From the NCBI GenBank assembly GCA_030066045.1, contig JASJCJ010000001.1, positions 1-64,000 of the forward strand: 64,000 bases of DNA. Direction: 5' to 3'. This stretch comes from Calothrix sp. MO_167.B12 (GTDB taxonomy: Bacteria > Cyanobacteriota > Cyanobacteriia > Cyanobacteriales > Nostocaceae). Numbering within the stretch: the first letter of the stretch is position 1; every line of letters starts with the position of its first letter. Position numbers and translations under genes: made by a program. Below the pieces are notes generated by a model. That model was given only the letters and a program-made list of their open reading frames with translations, was not told the origin of the DNA and did no database searches. Positions 34,568 to 44,330 of the stretch are shown here, in pieces.

Positions 34568-34726
34568 CGCTTAATTTAGAATTTAGAATTTAGAATGAAG
34601 AATTTAGAATTATTACCCTGGGATTTTTTCAATTCCCATTCCAGGTAGTGTGTTGAGCAAATTTAAGGGATGCTTAAGGAGTTCCCACAGCACCAGAGTA
34701 AATCAAACCCCGTTGTAAATCCATAG

Positions 34727-36031
34727 TCAGAATTGCACCATTGACTGATAGATTGGGATTTGAATCACAAACTCTGTTCCCTGTCCGGGTTTTGAAGAAC
34801 ACTTGAGTTGACCCTGATGTTTTTCTGTAATAATTTGATAGCTGATGGACATACCCATACCTGTTCCTTTACCTACAGGTTTTGTTGTAAAGAAGGGGTC
34901 AAAGATGCGATCTTGAATATGTTCTGGGATACCAGGACCATTATCTGCGATCGCAATTTGTATCGATTGTGCATTAATTATAGATGTACGAATTGTAATG
35001 TGATTGGGGTTATCTTTGATTTGTTGATACGTGAGTTTGTTATTGGCTTCTTCCAAGGCATCAATGGCGTTTGCCAGGATATTCATAAATGCTTGATTCA
35101 ATGGTCCGGGATAGCACTCAACAAGGGGTAATTTGTCATAGTCTCGGATTATTTGTATTTCCGGATATTGTGGTTTAGCTTGGAGGCGATGTTGCAAAAT
35201 CATTAAGGTGCTTTCAATGCCCTCATGAATATCAACGGCTTTGAATTCGGCTTCATCCATGCGAGAAAAGTTTCGCAGGGACAGTACTATTTGGCAGATG
35301 CGTTCGGTGCCTATTTTCATTGAAGCAAGCATTTTAACTGCATCTGATTGTACAAATTCTAGGTCAACATCTTCAGCTTGCTTTTGAATTTCGTATACGG
35401 GGTTGGGATAGTATTTTTGATAGAGTTGCAGAAAGTCTAAGAGTATTTGCATATATTCCTCAAAGTGGTCGAGGTTACCATAAATGAAGTTCACCGGGTT
35501 ATTTATTTCATGGGCAACTCCTGCTACTAGCTCTCCCAAAGCTGCCATTTTTTCTGATTGCAATAACTGAATTTGAGACTGTTGCACCTGTTGCAAAGCT
35601 TGTGTGAGTTCGGCTGTGCGTTCAGCTACTTGCTGCTCTAAATTTTGGGTAAGGTGGTGTAATTTTAACTGTGTTTTCACCCGGGCAATGAGTTCGGCTT
35701 CTTGAAATGGCTTAGTAACATAATCAACTGCACCCAAGTTAAGTCCTCTGACTTTATCAGTAGAATCAGCAAGGGCAGTCATGAAAATTACAGGGATATC
35801 TTGAGTAATATGAGAAGCTTTGAGACGGCGACAGGTTTCAAAACCGTCGATCCCAGGCATCATCACATCTAGAAGAATTAGGCTGGGACAACTCAGTTGT
35901 GCTTGACTAATAGCTAATTCACCATCCGTAGCGATCGCCACTTCAAAACCCACATCATTTAAGGCTTCTGAAAGAACTTCTAAGTTAGCAGGAGTATCAT
36001 CCACTACTAAAATTAAATCTGAATCATTCAT
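34727..36031 (-). CDS. Response regulator-histidine kinase (REC-HisKA-HATPase)
   Basis: 434 aa. REC domain 1-125 with acidic pocket VVDD, phosphoacceptor Asp in LLDVMMPG near 55 and Lys in VTKPF near 108. A coiled-coil (130-160) leads to a HisKA helix with GVAHEINNP and a HATPase with N-box FMNILANAIDA, DNGPGIP and GKGTGMGMS. Cytoplasmic; it likely takes phosphate or a signal from the hybrid kinase encoded 54 bp upstream on the same strand. The output is unknown, as no DNA-binding or GGDEF domain is present. Confidence 0.88.
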   Translation of the reverse strand: MNDSDLILVVDDTPANLEVLSEALNDVGFEVAIATDGELAISQAQLSCPSLILLDVMMPGIDGFETCRRLKASHITQDIPVIFMTALADSTDKVRGLNLGAVDYVTKPFQEAELIARVKTQLKLHHLTQNLEQQVAERTAELTQALQQVQQSQIQLLQSEKMAALGELVAGVAHEINNPVNFIYGNLDHFEEYMQILLDFLQLYQKYYPNPVYEIQKQAEDVDLEFVQSDAVKMLASMKIGTERICQIVLSLRNFSRMDEAEFKAVDIHEGIESTLMILQHRLQAKPQYPEIQIIRDYDKLPLVECYPGPLNQAFMNILANAIDALEEANNKLTYQQIKDNPNHITIRTSIINAQSIQIAIADNGPGIPEHIQDRIFDPFFTTKPVGKGTGMGMSISYQIITEKHQGQLKCSSKPGQGTEFVIQIPIYQSMVQF

Positions 36032-36085
36032 GATTTATACCTATTAAATAATATTATTATCTTTATAGAGATCGAGAAAAACAAA

Positions 36086-38323
36086 TTATTTGTCTAAGGA
36101 TTGTTGAATAAACTTTGTAATTGTTTTTACCTGAAATCCTTTAGCTTGCTGAACAATATGCTCAACAAAGGCAGCGTAATCTGGATTTTGTTGTTCTAGG
36201 GTTTGAGCAGCTGCCACCAGCTTTTTTAACCGACCTTGTTGGGCAAGCTGAAGCAATTTTTCCAGGTCTGCTGGTGCGGGTAATACCATATCTGCTAGGG
36301 CAGTTTCTGTCTTGCTACCATTGTGCTGGGGTAATGATTCAGTAGCATCGGCAGCAATGATGGATTGATATTTCCAGGTAATTGGTAAATGTTGTTGCAG
36401 TAGCTCAAACAATTCATTCGCTTCCACGGGTTTCCCTAGGAAAGCATCGCCACCAGCATCCAAACTTTGTTGTCGATCTATTGTGGAAACAGACGCGGAA
36501 GACACAATTACCGGAGTTGCCTTGAGTATCTGTGATTCTCGGATTTGCTGCAACAATGTATATCCATCCATCACTGGCATCAATATGTCGGTGATAATTA
36601 AGCTTGGTTGTACCTGAATGGCTTTGTTGAAGCCATCCTCACCGTTTTCTGCCTCAACCAGATTAAAGTTAAGCGGTTCGAGTAAGCTGACAATTACCGA
36701 GCGATTTTCCCACTTATCATCAACGACTAACACCGTTTGTGACTGCCCTTCATAGCCGACTAATTGCTGTCCGGTGTTATTCATGGCGTTATTTTGCCAT
36801 TCTTGTGTCAAGGGAAAATCAACTTCAAAAGAAAAAGTACTACCCACTCCTAACTCACTTGTAACTTGAATCTCGCTACCCATGAGACTGACAATATTAT
36901 GAGTAATGGCAAGTCCCAATCCAGTTCCTTCAGCGTTTCGTTTGCCTTCACCAACTTGTTCAAAGGGCTGGAAAATTTTTTCTAAGGAATCTGGACTCAT
37001 GCCAATTCCGGTATCCCGAATCTGGAAGCGGAGTCTTATATTATTTTCAGGTGTGTGGTATTCAGTTTGTTTTTGTTTAGCTGTAGAATCAACCACCTCT
37101 ACCTTAAATGTCACTTTGCCCTGATCGGTAAACTTGATGGCATTTCCTAATAAATTAATCAACACCTGACGCAACCGTTTATCATCAGTTAAAATACCTT
37201 CCGGTAAATTGGCATCTGGTAGATAAACAAAATCAATGCCTTTTTGTTCCCCTCGAATGCGGAGAACTTCCCCAATTCCTTGGAGAAAAGACGGTAGATG
37301 AATTGCTTGTGGTTGTAATTCCAGTTTGCGGGCTTCAATTTTGGAGATATCCAAGATGTCATTGATTAGGGTTAGCAAATGGGAACCGCACTGGTGAATG
37401 ATATTAACCCCTTTCCTTTCTTTTTCTCCCCAGGTTTGGGAACGGTTGAGGATTTGAGCGTAACCCAGAATCCCGTTCATGGGTGTACGGAGTTCATGGC
37501 TCATATTGGCTAAAAACTCGCTTTTGGCTTGGTTGGCGGCATCTGCTGCTTGTTGCTTATGCTGGAGAGAACTATAGGAATCAGCCAATCGCACTGCCAT
37601 TTGGTTGAATTCTTGTGCCAATTGTTCGATTTCATCAGCCGTGTGAATATGCAAACGATAATTTAAATCCCCCTGACCTAACTTTTCTGCACCAACTTGG
37701 AGGGTTTGAATTGAGCGAATTACTGGTAACAACGTTAGAGAAAACTGAGCAATGAAAATCAGCAACACCACCCCAATTAAGCAGTAGGTGGTAATGGCTG
37801 CATTAGATTGAAACTGTGCCGCAGCTTTTTGGGTAATAGCATCTTCTTGTTGTACTTCCTGTATTAAGTCGTTAAGAAACAGCAGAATATCATCCTCAAA
37901 TGAATTGATGGCTTGAACATCTTGCTGTATCTGAAATGTGGAAGAATTATTCTCTTGTGTAATCCCATTAACTAAGCGGACAAGAAATTGATGACGGCGG
38001 CGCACCACTTCCGCTTGCTTCGCCTCTGGCATCAACTGTTCTATCTCTGACAAACTAGCCAAAAAATTGGACATGGCTTGCCCATAGCTTGTTAAATAGG
38101 TAGTATTGCGATTGAGCAAAAGATAGTTTTTCAGTGCCGAAGTTTGCTTTTCCAAAGAAAGACTGAGCTTTTGGCTGGTACGAACTGCTTGATTGGTGCG
38201 ATCGCGACTTTGCTCGACGGATTTCTCTATCTGTTGAATCAATAGTGTACTACCTCCTAGTAAAGCAGCTACTAATCCCACAGAAATCGCCGTTGAACCA
38301 ATAAACTTGGTGATAATCTTCAT
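36086..38323 (-). CDS. Hybrid sensor histidine kinase (TM-HAMP-HisKA-HATPase-REC)
   Basis: 745 aa. Two membrane spans (about 10-30 and 175-200) enclose a four-helix periplasmic sensor domain; HAMP follows (about 200-255), then HisKA ([15 protein letters not shown]), HATPase ([27 protein letters not shown]) and a REC domain with Asp in [13 protein letters not shown] 90-residue C-terminal helical tail follows. The start codon overlaps the stop of the upstream binding-protein gene by 4 bp, so the two are translated together. I infer that the binding protein presents a ligand to the sensor domain. Confidence 0.9.
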   Translation of the reverse strand: MKIITKFIGSTAISVGLVAALLGGSTLLIQQIEKSVEQSRDRTNQAVRTSQKLSLSLEKQTSALKNYLLLNRNTTYLTSYGQAMSNFLASLSEIEQLMPEAKQAEVVRRRHQFLVRLVNGITQENNSSTFQIQQDVQAINSFEDDILLFLNDLIQEVQQEDAITQKAAAQFQSNAAITTYCLIGVVLLIFIAQFSLTLLPVIRSIQTLQVGAEKLGQGDLNYRLHIHTADEIEQLAQEFNQMAVRLADSYSSLQHKQQAADAANQAKSEFLANMSHELRTPMNGILGYAQILNRSQTWGEKERKGVNIIHQCGSHLLTLINDILDISKIEARKLELQPQAIHLPSFLQGIGEVLRIRGEQKGIDFVYLPDANLPEGILTDDKRLRQVLINLLGNAIKFTDQGKVTFKVEVVDSTAKQKQTEYHTPENNIRLRFQIRDTGIGMSPDSLEKIFQPFEQVGEGKRNAEGTGLGLAITHNIVSLMGSEIQVTSELGVGSTFSFEVDFPLTQEWQNNAMNNTGQQLVGYEGQSQTVLVVDDKWENRSVIVSLLEPLNFNLVEAENGEDGFNKAIQVQPSLIITDILMPVMDGYTLLQQIRESQILKATPVIVSSASVSTIDRQQSLDAGGDAFLGKPVEANELFELLQQHLPITWKYQSIIAADATESLPQHNGSKTETALADMVLPAPADLEKLLQLAQQGRLKKLVAAAQTLEQQNPDYAAFVEHIVQQAKGFQVKTITKFIQQSLDK

Positions 38324-39282
38324 TTCTCGGCTATTTTTGTAGACTTCAGACGGGTGTATATTTTTCGTATTTCCTCAAAGTCCCCATCTTTACCCAAGGT
38401 ATAACCAGCAGATTCAGTACCGCTTACGTCTACAACACCTACTGGGGCATCAATCAAAGCCTGTTGCAGCTGCTGAAGAACTTCTGGCGAGAACTTCTGA
38501 GTATTGATAACTATAGGGGGTGCAGGTATGGGTTTTGACTCCCAGATCACTTTGTATTTAGCAGCATCCAGTTTTCCTGACTTTTGACTCCGCAGGAAAG
38601 ATGCCTTATCGTTAGCGATCGCATCTACCATACCATCTACTAAATCTTGTCCGGCTTTATCGTGACTGCCAGAGTAGCGAATTTTAGTAAAATCACTTTT
38701 GGGGTTAATGTCCGCAGTTTTCAAGCCATTCATGGGTATCAGAAACCCAGAGGTGGAGGATGGACTGACAAAAGCAAAACGCTTACCTTTCAAATCTGGC
38801 AGCGATTTGATATTTTTGGCAGTATTGGCAACAATGACGCTGGTATACCAAGGTCTGCCACTGGCCTTATCAATGGGTATAACTAACGGCTTAATATTCG
38901 GATTGCGCTCGTTGGCTTTGATGTAGGTGAGGGCGGCTAAATATGCCATATCTACCTCTTCTTTGACAATCAAATCCACCGCAGCTGCATAGTTTTTCGT
39001 AATTTGGAAATTAACCGGACGTTTGAGAATTGTCTCTAGATATTCCGCCAAAGGTTGTAATTTCTCTTGCTGCTTGTCGGGACTTTGCCAAGGTAATACC
39101 GCTACACGCAAAGGCTGGTTAATGCTAGTACTAGTAGAGGGAGTTTTAGCTGTCTTTGCTTGAGAAGGTTTGTTAGAAGAATTTGCAGTACAACTAACAG
39201 TGATCGCGCCCATGCAGAACAGTAAGCTAAATACTAGCGAACATCTGAGAAAGCGATGATTTCGCCATATTGAAAGTTTCAT
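38320..39282 (-). CDS. PhnD-like periplasmic binding lipoprotein
   Basis: 320 aa. A lipoprotein-type signal (hydrophobic core, then AITVSC with Cys near 31) is followed by a Ser/Thr/Lys linker and a type 2 periplasmic binding fold of the phosphate/phosphonate PhnD group ([66 protein letters not shown]). No ABC permease or ATPase gene is nearby; a hybrid kinase gene overlaps it. So it probably acts as a sensor subunit. The ligand may be a phosphorus oxyanion by family, but related proteins bind other ligands. Confidence 0.85.
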   Translation of the reverse strand: MKLSIWRNHRFLRCSLVFSLLFCMGAITVSCTANSSNKPSQAKTAKTPSTSTSINQPLRVAVLPWQSPDKQQEKLQPLAEYLETILKRPVNFQITKNYAAAVDLIVKEEVDMAYLAALTYIKANERNPNIKPLVIPIDKASGRPWYTSVIVANTAKNIKSLPDLKGKRFAFVSPSSTSGFLIPMNGLKTADINPKSDFTKIRYSGSHDKAGQDLVDGMVDAIANDKASFLRSQKSGKLDAAKYKVIWESKPIPAPPIVINTQKFSPEVLQQLQQALIDAPVGVVDVSGTESAGYTLGKDGDFEEIRKIYTRLKSTKIAEK

Positions 39283-39395
39283 AAGTACAACCTCTTGGAT
39301 AATTTTGTCAACTGAGTCTTTTCAGCTTCTATCCATAGGGTTCCCAGATTTTTCCCAAAAAAATTGACGAGAGTAATACCAATTTGAAAAAAGAA

Positions 39396-39460
39396 TGCGA
39401 CAGATGGGTAGGGGTTTAGCACTGCTAAACCCCTACGAGTAATTTAATTTATGTGTCGCA
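39396..39460. repeat. Hairpin element
   Basis: GTAGGGGTTTAGC (39408-39420), ACT, then its exact complement (39424-39436), all inside outer TGCGACA (39396) and TGTCGCA (39454-39460). It stands upstream of the PhnD-like gene on the minus strand. Confidence 0.65.
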
Positions 39461-39478
39461 AACATTATGTCAAGAAGA

Positions 39479-39597
39479 GACGCACTCCTCCACCGATGTG
39501 GTGGGGGCTTGAGGTGCCCACCAATCGGGAGCCATCAAATCGCAGATTTTGATGGGGGAGGAGGACTCTTGGGGCTTATCGCCCCGGACACGGGGCA
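39479..39597 (+). repeat. 120-bp dispersed repeat, arm 2
   Basis: Inverted match to 7841-7960, 31.5 kb away. See that entry for shared sequence. Confidence 0.75.
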
Positions 39598-39761
39598 CCG
39601 GACACAGGGCGCTCCGCGTCCGGTGTGTCCCCGCTTAAGCGCGTCATCCGGTTGAATTGGTATAACTTCTTTTTTCGGGGGAGACGGGTGATCGCCTAAT
39701 TATTTTCAATACCTGGAGTCATCAAAATTCATGCACTAATTTTTACCCTGGGATTTTGCAA

Positions 39762-39906
39762 TTTACCCCAGAAAATAGCGATCGCTCTAATTCTTTTACC
39801 TCCAAGCTCCAAGCTATCTCTAGTCATAAAGCTGTGGATGGGGAAGATTAGGAAAACCAAACACTTGCTCTTTAAGGGTTGTGAAAATTAATGCTGGGCA
39901 CCAAAA
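39762..39906 (+). pseudogene. Third, shorter copy of the 276-aa gene tail
   Basis: Codes for the last 29 residues (TPENSDRSNSFTSKLQAIS-like; here SKLQAISSHKAVDGED) with the stop at 39849-39851 and continues with the same downstream sequence to about 39906. More diverged than copy two. The copy begins abruptly after repeat sequence. Confidence 0.75.
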
Positions 39907-40059
39907 TTATCCAGTATTGACTCACTCATTTTTCTCTTTTACTATTGGCAATCCGATCACTTTTGTCCCCCTTTTCTTGCAGGCTTTGAATGTGTTTGAG
40001 TACTGAGAGAAACAAAATTACCAACTTATTCGAGAAGTTGGTAATCTGGCGTAGGAATG

Positions 40060-41697
40060 CTATCTTTTGGATTCATTTTGTGAGCTTTCCACTAAAATCA
40101 CTGGAATCGAACTAGCTTCCAACACAGTTTGGGAAACCGAACCAACTAATACCCTCTCCCAAGGTTGATGTCCGCGTTTTCCCAGAATAATATCAGTAAC
40201 ACCATACCTCTGGGCAGTATTAATAATCTCTTCGGAAATATTACCTGTAGTAGTTATAAATTTATGGCGAATATCTGATAGTAACTGTTGAGTTTGTGCC
40301 TTGAGGCGTTCCACGGCAACTTCATTAGGGATAGTAATCACATGTAACACAATCGCTTCACCATTCGTCTGTCTGGCTAAATCTCCTACCTTTTTCAATA
40401 CCTCCACGGCTAAAGGAGAAGTATCCACCCCAGCTAATAACAAAGTACGGCTAGCAACCGTGACTTTTGTGGGATCGACCTCTCCCTTTTGTAATAACTT
40501 AGGTGCAAAAGTAGCCGTTGCCCAAGCCCCTAAAGGTGCGGTAATTAAAATAGATAAAGCTGCGATCGCTAAAATTATTTCTCCCCCTGCAATCCCTTGA
40601 TTGAGGGGAATTGTGCCAATGGCTGCTTGTACGGTGGCTTTAGCAGAATTTCCTGGCAGTAAAAATAATTTTTCTCGCCAATTCCAATTACTACCCCAAG
40701 TAGAAAGATACCAACCAATTGCTCTACCAATAAATAGTCCTACAGCTAAAATCAACACGCCAGGTAAAAGCATACTTTCTAACACTTGTAATTGAATAGT
40801 TGCCCCCATCAATACAAACAAAACAATCTCGGCAACTATCCACAGACTGTTAAAACCAACCCGCAATCTCCGAGCCAAGGGTGCATCTAATTCGATGAGA
40901 AAAAAGCCCATTGCCATAGTTGCCAAATAACCAGAAAAATAGGGGAAGCTCTTGGCAAAAATTACAGTTAACAAAGCTAAACTAGCAGCAATTAAAGTAT
41001 CTTGGATAGAATTTTGAGTCCAGTTTTGACTTGCCAATACAGAGACCAGGAAACGGGCTGCTAAATAGCCACAAATAAGACCCAAGCCTATTTGTAAAAC
41101 TATCTGTAAAGGCAATAATTGAACAGCAGTGAAACTGAATCCCCCTGGAAGGGTAATATTTTGTATACCCTCCTGACCCAAGAAATTTATCAATAGGCTA
41201 AACACTAACAATAGCAACACATCAGATAGGGCACTACCAGTCAAAATTGCATCAGGTATACCCTTAGCCACACCCCAACCCAAACTTTTGAGTCGCAACA
41301 TTCCTGGAACAATCACCGCAGGGGATTCAGCAGCAATCACACAACCTAACAAAAGCCCCGTAAACACATCTAATTTAAACAAAAACATCGCCGTAATAGT
41401 AATAGCGATCGCTTCCCCTGTAGCTGGTAAAAATCCTAACCTTAGAGCAACTGTACCCTGTTGAGCCAACTTTTCTCGATCCAGACCCAAACCAGCTTTC
41501 ATGAGAATAATCATCACTGCCGCAGTTCTTAATTCATCAGCAGCATTAAGTACATCCACACTAAGTAAATTAGCAACCTGGGGACCAATAATAATCCCCA
41601 CTAGAATCATGCCAATTAAAGGCGGAGCACCCAAACGACGGGCAATTTGACCTCCGAAAAAGCCCGATACCAGAATCCATAGTACACTGACTAGCAT
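40060..41697 (-). CDS. Cation:proton antiporter (CPA2/KefB type) with C-terminal USP-like domain
   Basis: 545 aa from ATG 41697; a TTG at 41739 would add 14 residues with no obvious reason. Twelve or so membrane spans fill residues 1-395 (GAPPLIGMILVGIIIGP, LMKAGLGLDREKL, AAESPAVIVPGMLRL), typical of the KefB/NhaP-like exchangers. The last 140 residues form a universal-stress-protein fold (LLLAGVDTSPLAVEVLKKV, IILGKRGHQPWERVLVGSVSQTVL). The conserved acid pair usual in the transport core is not obvious as ND or DD here; ESP takes its place. Stand-alone gene; the cargo ion is unknown. Confidence 0.85.
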   Translation of the reverse strand: MLVSVLWILVSGFFGGQIARRLGAPPLIGMILVGIIIGPQVANLLSVDVLNAADELRTAAVMIILMKAGLGLDREKLAQQGTVALRLGFLPATGEAIAITITAMFLFKLDVFTGLLLGCVIAAESPAVIVPGMLRLKSLGWGVAKGIPDAILTGSALSDVLLLLVFSLLINFLGQEGIQNITLPGGFSFTAVQLLPLQIVLQIGLGLICGYLAARFLVSVLASQNWTQNSIQDTLIAASLALLTVIFAKSFPYFSGYLATMAMGFFLIELDAPLARRLRVGFNSLWIVAEIVLFVLMGATIQLQVLESMLLPGVLILAVGLFIGRAIGWYLSTWGSNWNWREKLFLLPGNSAKATVQAAIGTIPLNQGIAGGEIILAIAALSILITAPLGAWATATFAPKLLQKGEVDPTKVTVASRTLLLAGVDTSPLAVEVLKKVGDLARQTNGEAIVLHVITIPNEVAVERLKAQTQQLLSDIRHKFITTTGNISEEIINTAQRYGVTDIILGKRGHQPWERVLVGSVSQTVLEASSIPVILVESSQNESKR

Positions 41698-42011
41698 TTT
41701 GTTGAAATAAATACTACTAAAGATAGATGTCTTTCCCAAAATTTATCTAACTAAATATACAGCAAAATATGTTATCAAAAAAAATAATATTTATTTTATA
41801 AACAACCTATTACTTATACAATCAAAGTGATATGTAATAATAAAAAAATCCTGGCAAATTCTCCAGAACATATGATGAAATAGAAGTGGGAGAACCGTAC
41901 TAAATTGGAGTGCAATTTCTACCTAAACCTTTAATGTTCGGGTCGGTACAATTAAATTGCGGCTTCAATAATGCTGTTTGGTTTGACAGCATTAGCAGGA
42001 GAATAAAAAAT

Positions 42012-42881
42012 ATGACAAATCAATTAAAAACTGCTGCTTTATTAGCTGCCCTAAGTGGTCTTCTGATTGCAATTAGCCATTTAGTAATTAGGGGTACTGG
42101 TGGCTTGATAATTGGGCTAATTTTGGCAGCAGCAACCAACTTATTTGCTTGGTATCAATCGGATAAAATTGCCTTGGGAGCTTACCATGCTCAAGAAGTT
42201 TCATCCCAAGCAGCACCGGGACTCTACCAGATGGTGGAAAAATTATCCCAAAGAGCAAATCTACCCATGCCTAGGGTATATATAGTTCCTAGTCAGAATG
42301 CTAATGCCTTTGCTACAGGACGAGACCCAGAGCACGCCGCCGTCGCCGTTACCGAAGGAATTTTAGACATTCTCCCAGAAGAGGAACTAGAAGGGGTAAT
42401 TGCCCACGAATTAACTCACATTGCTAATCGAGATACCCTTACCCAAGCCGTTGCAGCTACTATTGCTGGCGCTATTTCTTATTTGGGACAAATGCTGAGT
42501 TATAGCCTCTGGTTCGGTGGTATGTCCCGAAATGATGATAGAGGAGGAAATCCTATGGGAATCATCGCCACAGTTATCCTAGCCCCCCTAGCAGCAACAA
42601 TTATTCAATTAGCCATATCTAGGACAAGGGAATTCTCTGCTGATGCTGGTGCAGCTAAATTGACTGGGAATCCTCGTGCTTTGGCTCAAGCCTTACAGCG
42701 TTTAGAATCCACAGCAAGGCAAATACCAATGACAGCGAATCCAGCCTTTGAGGCTTTATTAATTATTAATTCCTTATCAGGGAAGTTTTTGGGGAACTTA
42801 TTTTCCAGCCATCCAGCTACGGAAGAGCGAGTTGCTGCATTATTAAAATTAGAACAACAGATATTAGCAAGAGGCTATTAA
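42012..42881 (+). CDS. htpX: Membrane zinc metalloprotease HtpX
   Basis: 289 aa. Start ATG 42012 is preceded by AGGAG at 41997-42001; an earlier in-frame start would add 34 residues without similarity. Two N-terminal spans (about 7-45), zinc motif HELTH (GVIAHELTHIANRDT), third ligand Glu in SADAGAAKL, and one or two central spans. HtpX degrades misfolded inner-membrane proteins; the active site faces the cytoplasm. Length and all metal ligands are normal. No neighbour on the same transcript is evident. Confidence 0.92.
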   Translation: MTNQLKTAALLAALSGLLIAISHLVIRGTGGLIIGLILAAATNLFAWYQSDKIALGAYHAQEVSSQAAPGLYQMVEKLSQRANLPMPRVYIVPSQNANAFATGRDPEHAAVAVTEGILDILPEEELEGVIAHELTHIANRDTLTQAVAATIAGAISYLGQMLSYSLWFGGMSRNDDRGGNPMGIIATVILAPLAATIIQLAISRTREFSADAGAAKLTGNPRALAQALQRLESTARQIPMTANPAFEALLIINSLSGKFLGNLFSSHPATEERVAALLKLEQQILARGY

Positions 42882-43535
42882 AAGGAGGGAAGAAGTGAAA
42901 GAGTGAAGGAGTGTGGCGTTGCATAATTGAAGTATGAATTAGCCTCATATCGTTTCCATTGGCATTGGAATAATAAAACCGCATTAGCGAAGCCATGCCC
43001 GTAGGGCTTTAGGCGCAAAGAACGCCAAGAGAAGAGATTTGAACGCAGAGGAGCGTAGAAGGAAGCCCGAAAAAGAATAAAGCTTTTTCGCTGATATTTT
43101 TTATCATTCCGATGCAAGCGGAAAAGATATCACGCAAAGACGCAAAGGCGCAAAGAATCGTTGTTTAATCTTATCGAAAATGTAAATTCATACTCTGATT
43201 CAGCAACGCCAGGAGTGTAGATACGAAGTGGCTTCGGTGAAGGGTAGGAGGGAGAGATCAACTATACGTTAGTAAAAATGATTGTGACATATAGAAATTG
43301 AAAAATTTATCCAGTAAGCTTCTTTCACAATCCAAAATCAACAACAGATTATCTGTTTTTCACAATCCCGGACAGTTGTTCATGGGGGAAACCACGCCAT
43401 TTGTACTCTTAGTGGGAAACCACGCCAGTTCCTCCATTTGGGGAGACCCCAAGACCGGACTGGCTCCACAAGACCGCAATGGCTCCCCAAGACCACACTG
43501 TCCTCAAAATCTAAAATCTAAAATCCAAAATTGTT
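42882..43535. other. Intergenic region with imperfect inverted element
   Basis: About 42914-43210 is bounded by GCGTTGC...AGTATGAATT and AATTCATACT...GCAACGC and filled with CGCAAAGACGCAAAGGCG-type low-complexity sequence. 43380-43500 carries three or four short direct repeats (AAACCACGCCA, AAGACCG). A short open frame there (to 43543) is repeat-derived. Confidence 0.5.
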
Positions 43536-43928
43536 ATGACTGATAAAAATACTGAAACCAACCCCATTGTGGAAGTTACTCCCCAAACCGATGCTTTAGT
43601 AGACACGGAAATGGCTGGGGAAACTGACGAAGTAAAAAATGAAACTAAAGCTTTGATTAATGCGATTAAAAAACGTGCCCAATCCGAGGCTCACTCAGCT
43701 GGTACGCTCACTCGGGAGACCTATTTAAATGCAGTACGTCAAGCACGGGAAACCATTGAAACAAATCAATTGATAGAACGCGATCGCATCGAACACGCAT
43801 TAGATATGATTCAAAAAGAAGCTCAAAAAAACTGGGATTCTGTAACTAAAGAAGTACAGGATTTAGGCGATCGCTTGCAAGCAGCAGCTAAAGCCGCCTG
43901 GGAAGTTTTGACTGCACCACGCTCTTAG
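43536..43928 (+). CDS. Small acidic helical protein of unknown function
   Basis: 130 aa. A Glu/Thr-rich unstructured N-terminus (1-40) and then an almost continuous helix with coiled-coil character (NETKALINAIKKRAQSEA, RDRIEHALDMIQKEAQ) that ends WEVLTAPRS. No signal or membrane span. The final helix (DLGDRLQAAAKAAWEVLT) looks amphipathic. I believe similar small proteins occur in other cyanobacteria, but no function is known to me. 50 bp after its stop begins the tandem octamer array. Confidence 0.6.
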   Translation: MTDKNTETNPIVEVTPQTDALVDTEMAGETDEVKNETKALINAIKKRAQSEAHSAGTLTRETYLNAVRQARETIETNQLIERDRIEHALDMIQKEAQKNWDSVTKEVQDLGDRLQAAAKAAWEVLTAPRS

Positions 43929-43977
43929 GAGGGAAGGAGTGAAGGAGTGAAGGAGTGAAGAACTAAGAAATAATATC

Positions 43978-44180
43978 TCCATCTCCCCATCTCCCCATCT
44001 CCCCATCTCCCCATCTCCCCATCTCCCCATCTCCCCATCTCCCCATACTCCCCATCTCCCCATCTCCCCATACTCCCCATCTCCCCATCTCCCCATACTC
44101 CCCATCTCCCCATCTCCCCATACTCCCCATACTCCCCATCTCCCCATCTCCCCATACTCCCCATCTCCCCATCTCCCCAC
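43978..44180 (+). repeat. Higher-order tandem repeat (CCCCATCT / CCCCATACT)
   Basis: About 24 units. The first nine are CCCCATCT (8 bp, to about 44049). From about 44041 on, a 9-bp variant CCCCATACT appears at every third position, making a 25-bp higher unit (9+8+8) repeated about five times, with one extra 9-mer after the fourth. The same 8-bp unit is found at 20730-20809. Confidence 0.9.
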
Positions 44181-44330
44181 GCTCCCAACATCTGCCAAAT
44201 AGGCAGAATTATTTGAGATTTATTGATCTGGGATTACTAGAAGTACAAATGATGCTAGATAATGAAAAAGCTGTGACATTTACTTGTTGTCTTTGGCTCT
44301 GTAATTATCTGTAATTAAGAAATAATCCCT

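Larger units (their letters stand above)
39283..40059. other. Repeat-rich gap upstream of the sensor operon
   Basis: Contains a hairpin element (39396-39460), the second arm of the 120-bp repeat (39479-39597), TACCAATT (39377) and AATTGGTA (39654) as outer ends of a composite element, and the third copy of the 276-aa gene's tail (39762-39906). Confidence 0.6.

Noticed and set aside
41910-42011. Longer start for HtpX
   Set aside because: The extra 34 residues are unlike the family, while ATG 42012 has AGGAG at the right distance.
43298-43543. 81-aa open frame on the plus strand
   Set aside because: It covers short direct repeats and ends inside the next gene's start; no family resemblance.
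43863-44198. Several overlapping open frames rich in GDGEMGRW
   Set aside because: They are translations of the CCCCATCT tandem repeat on the minus strand.
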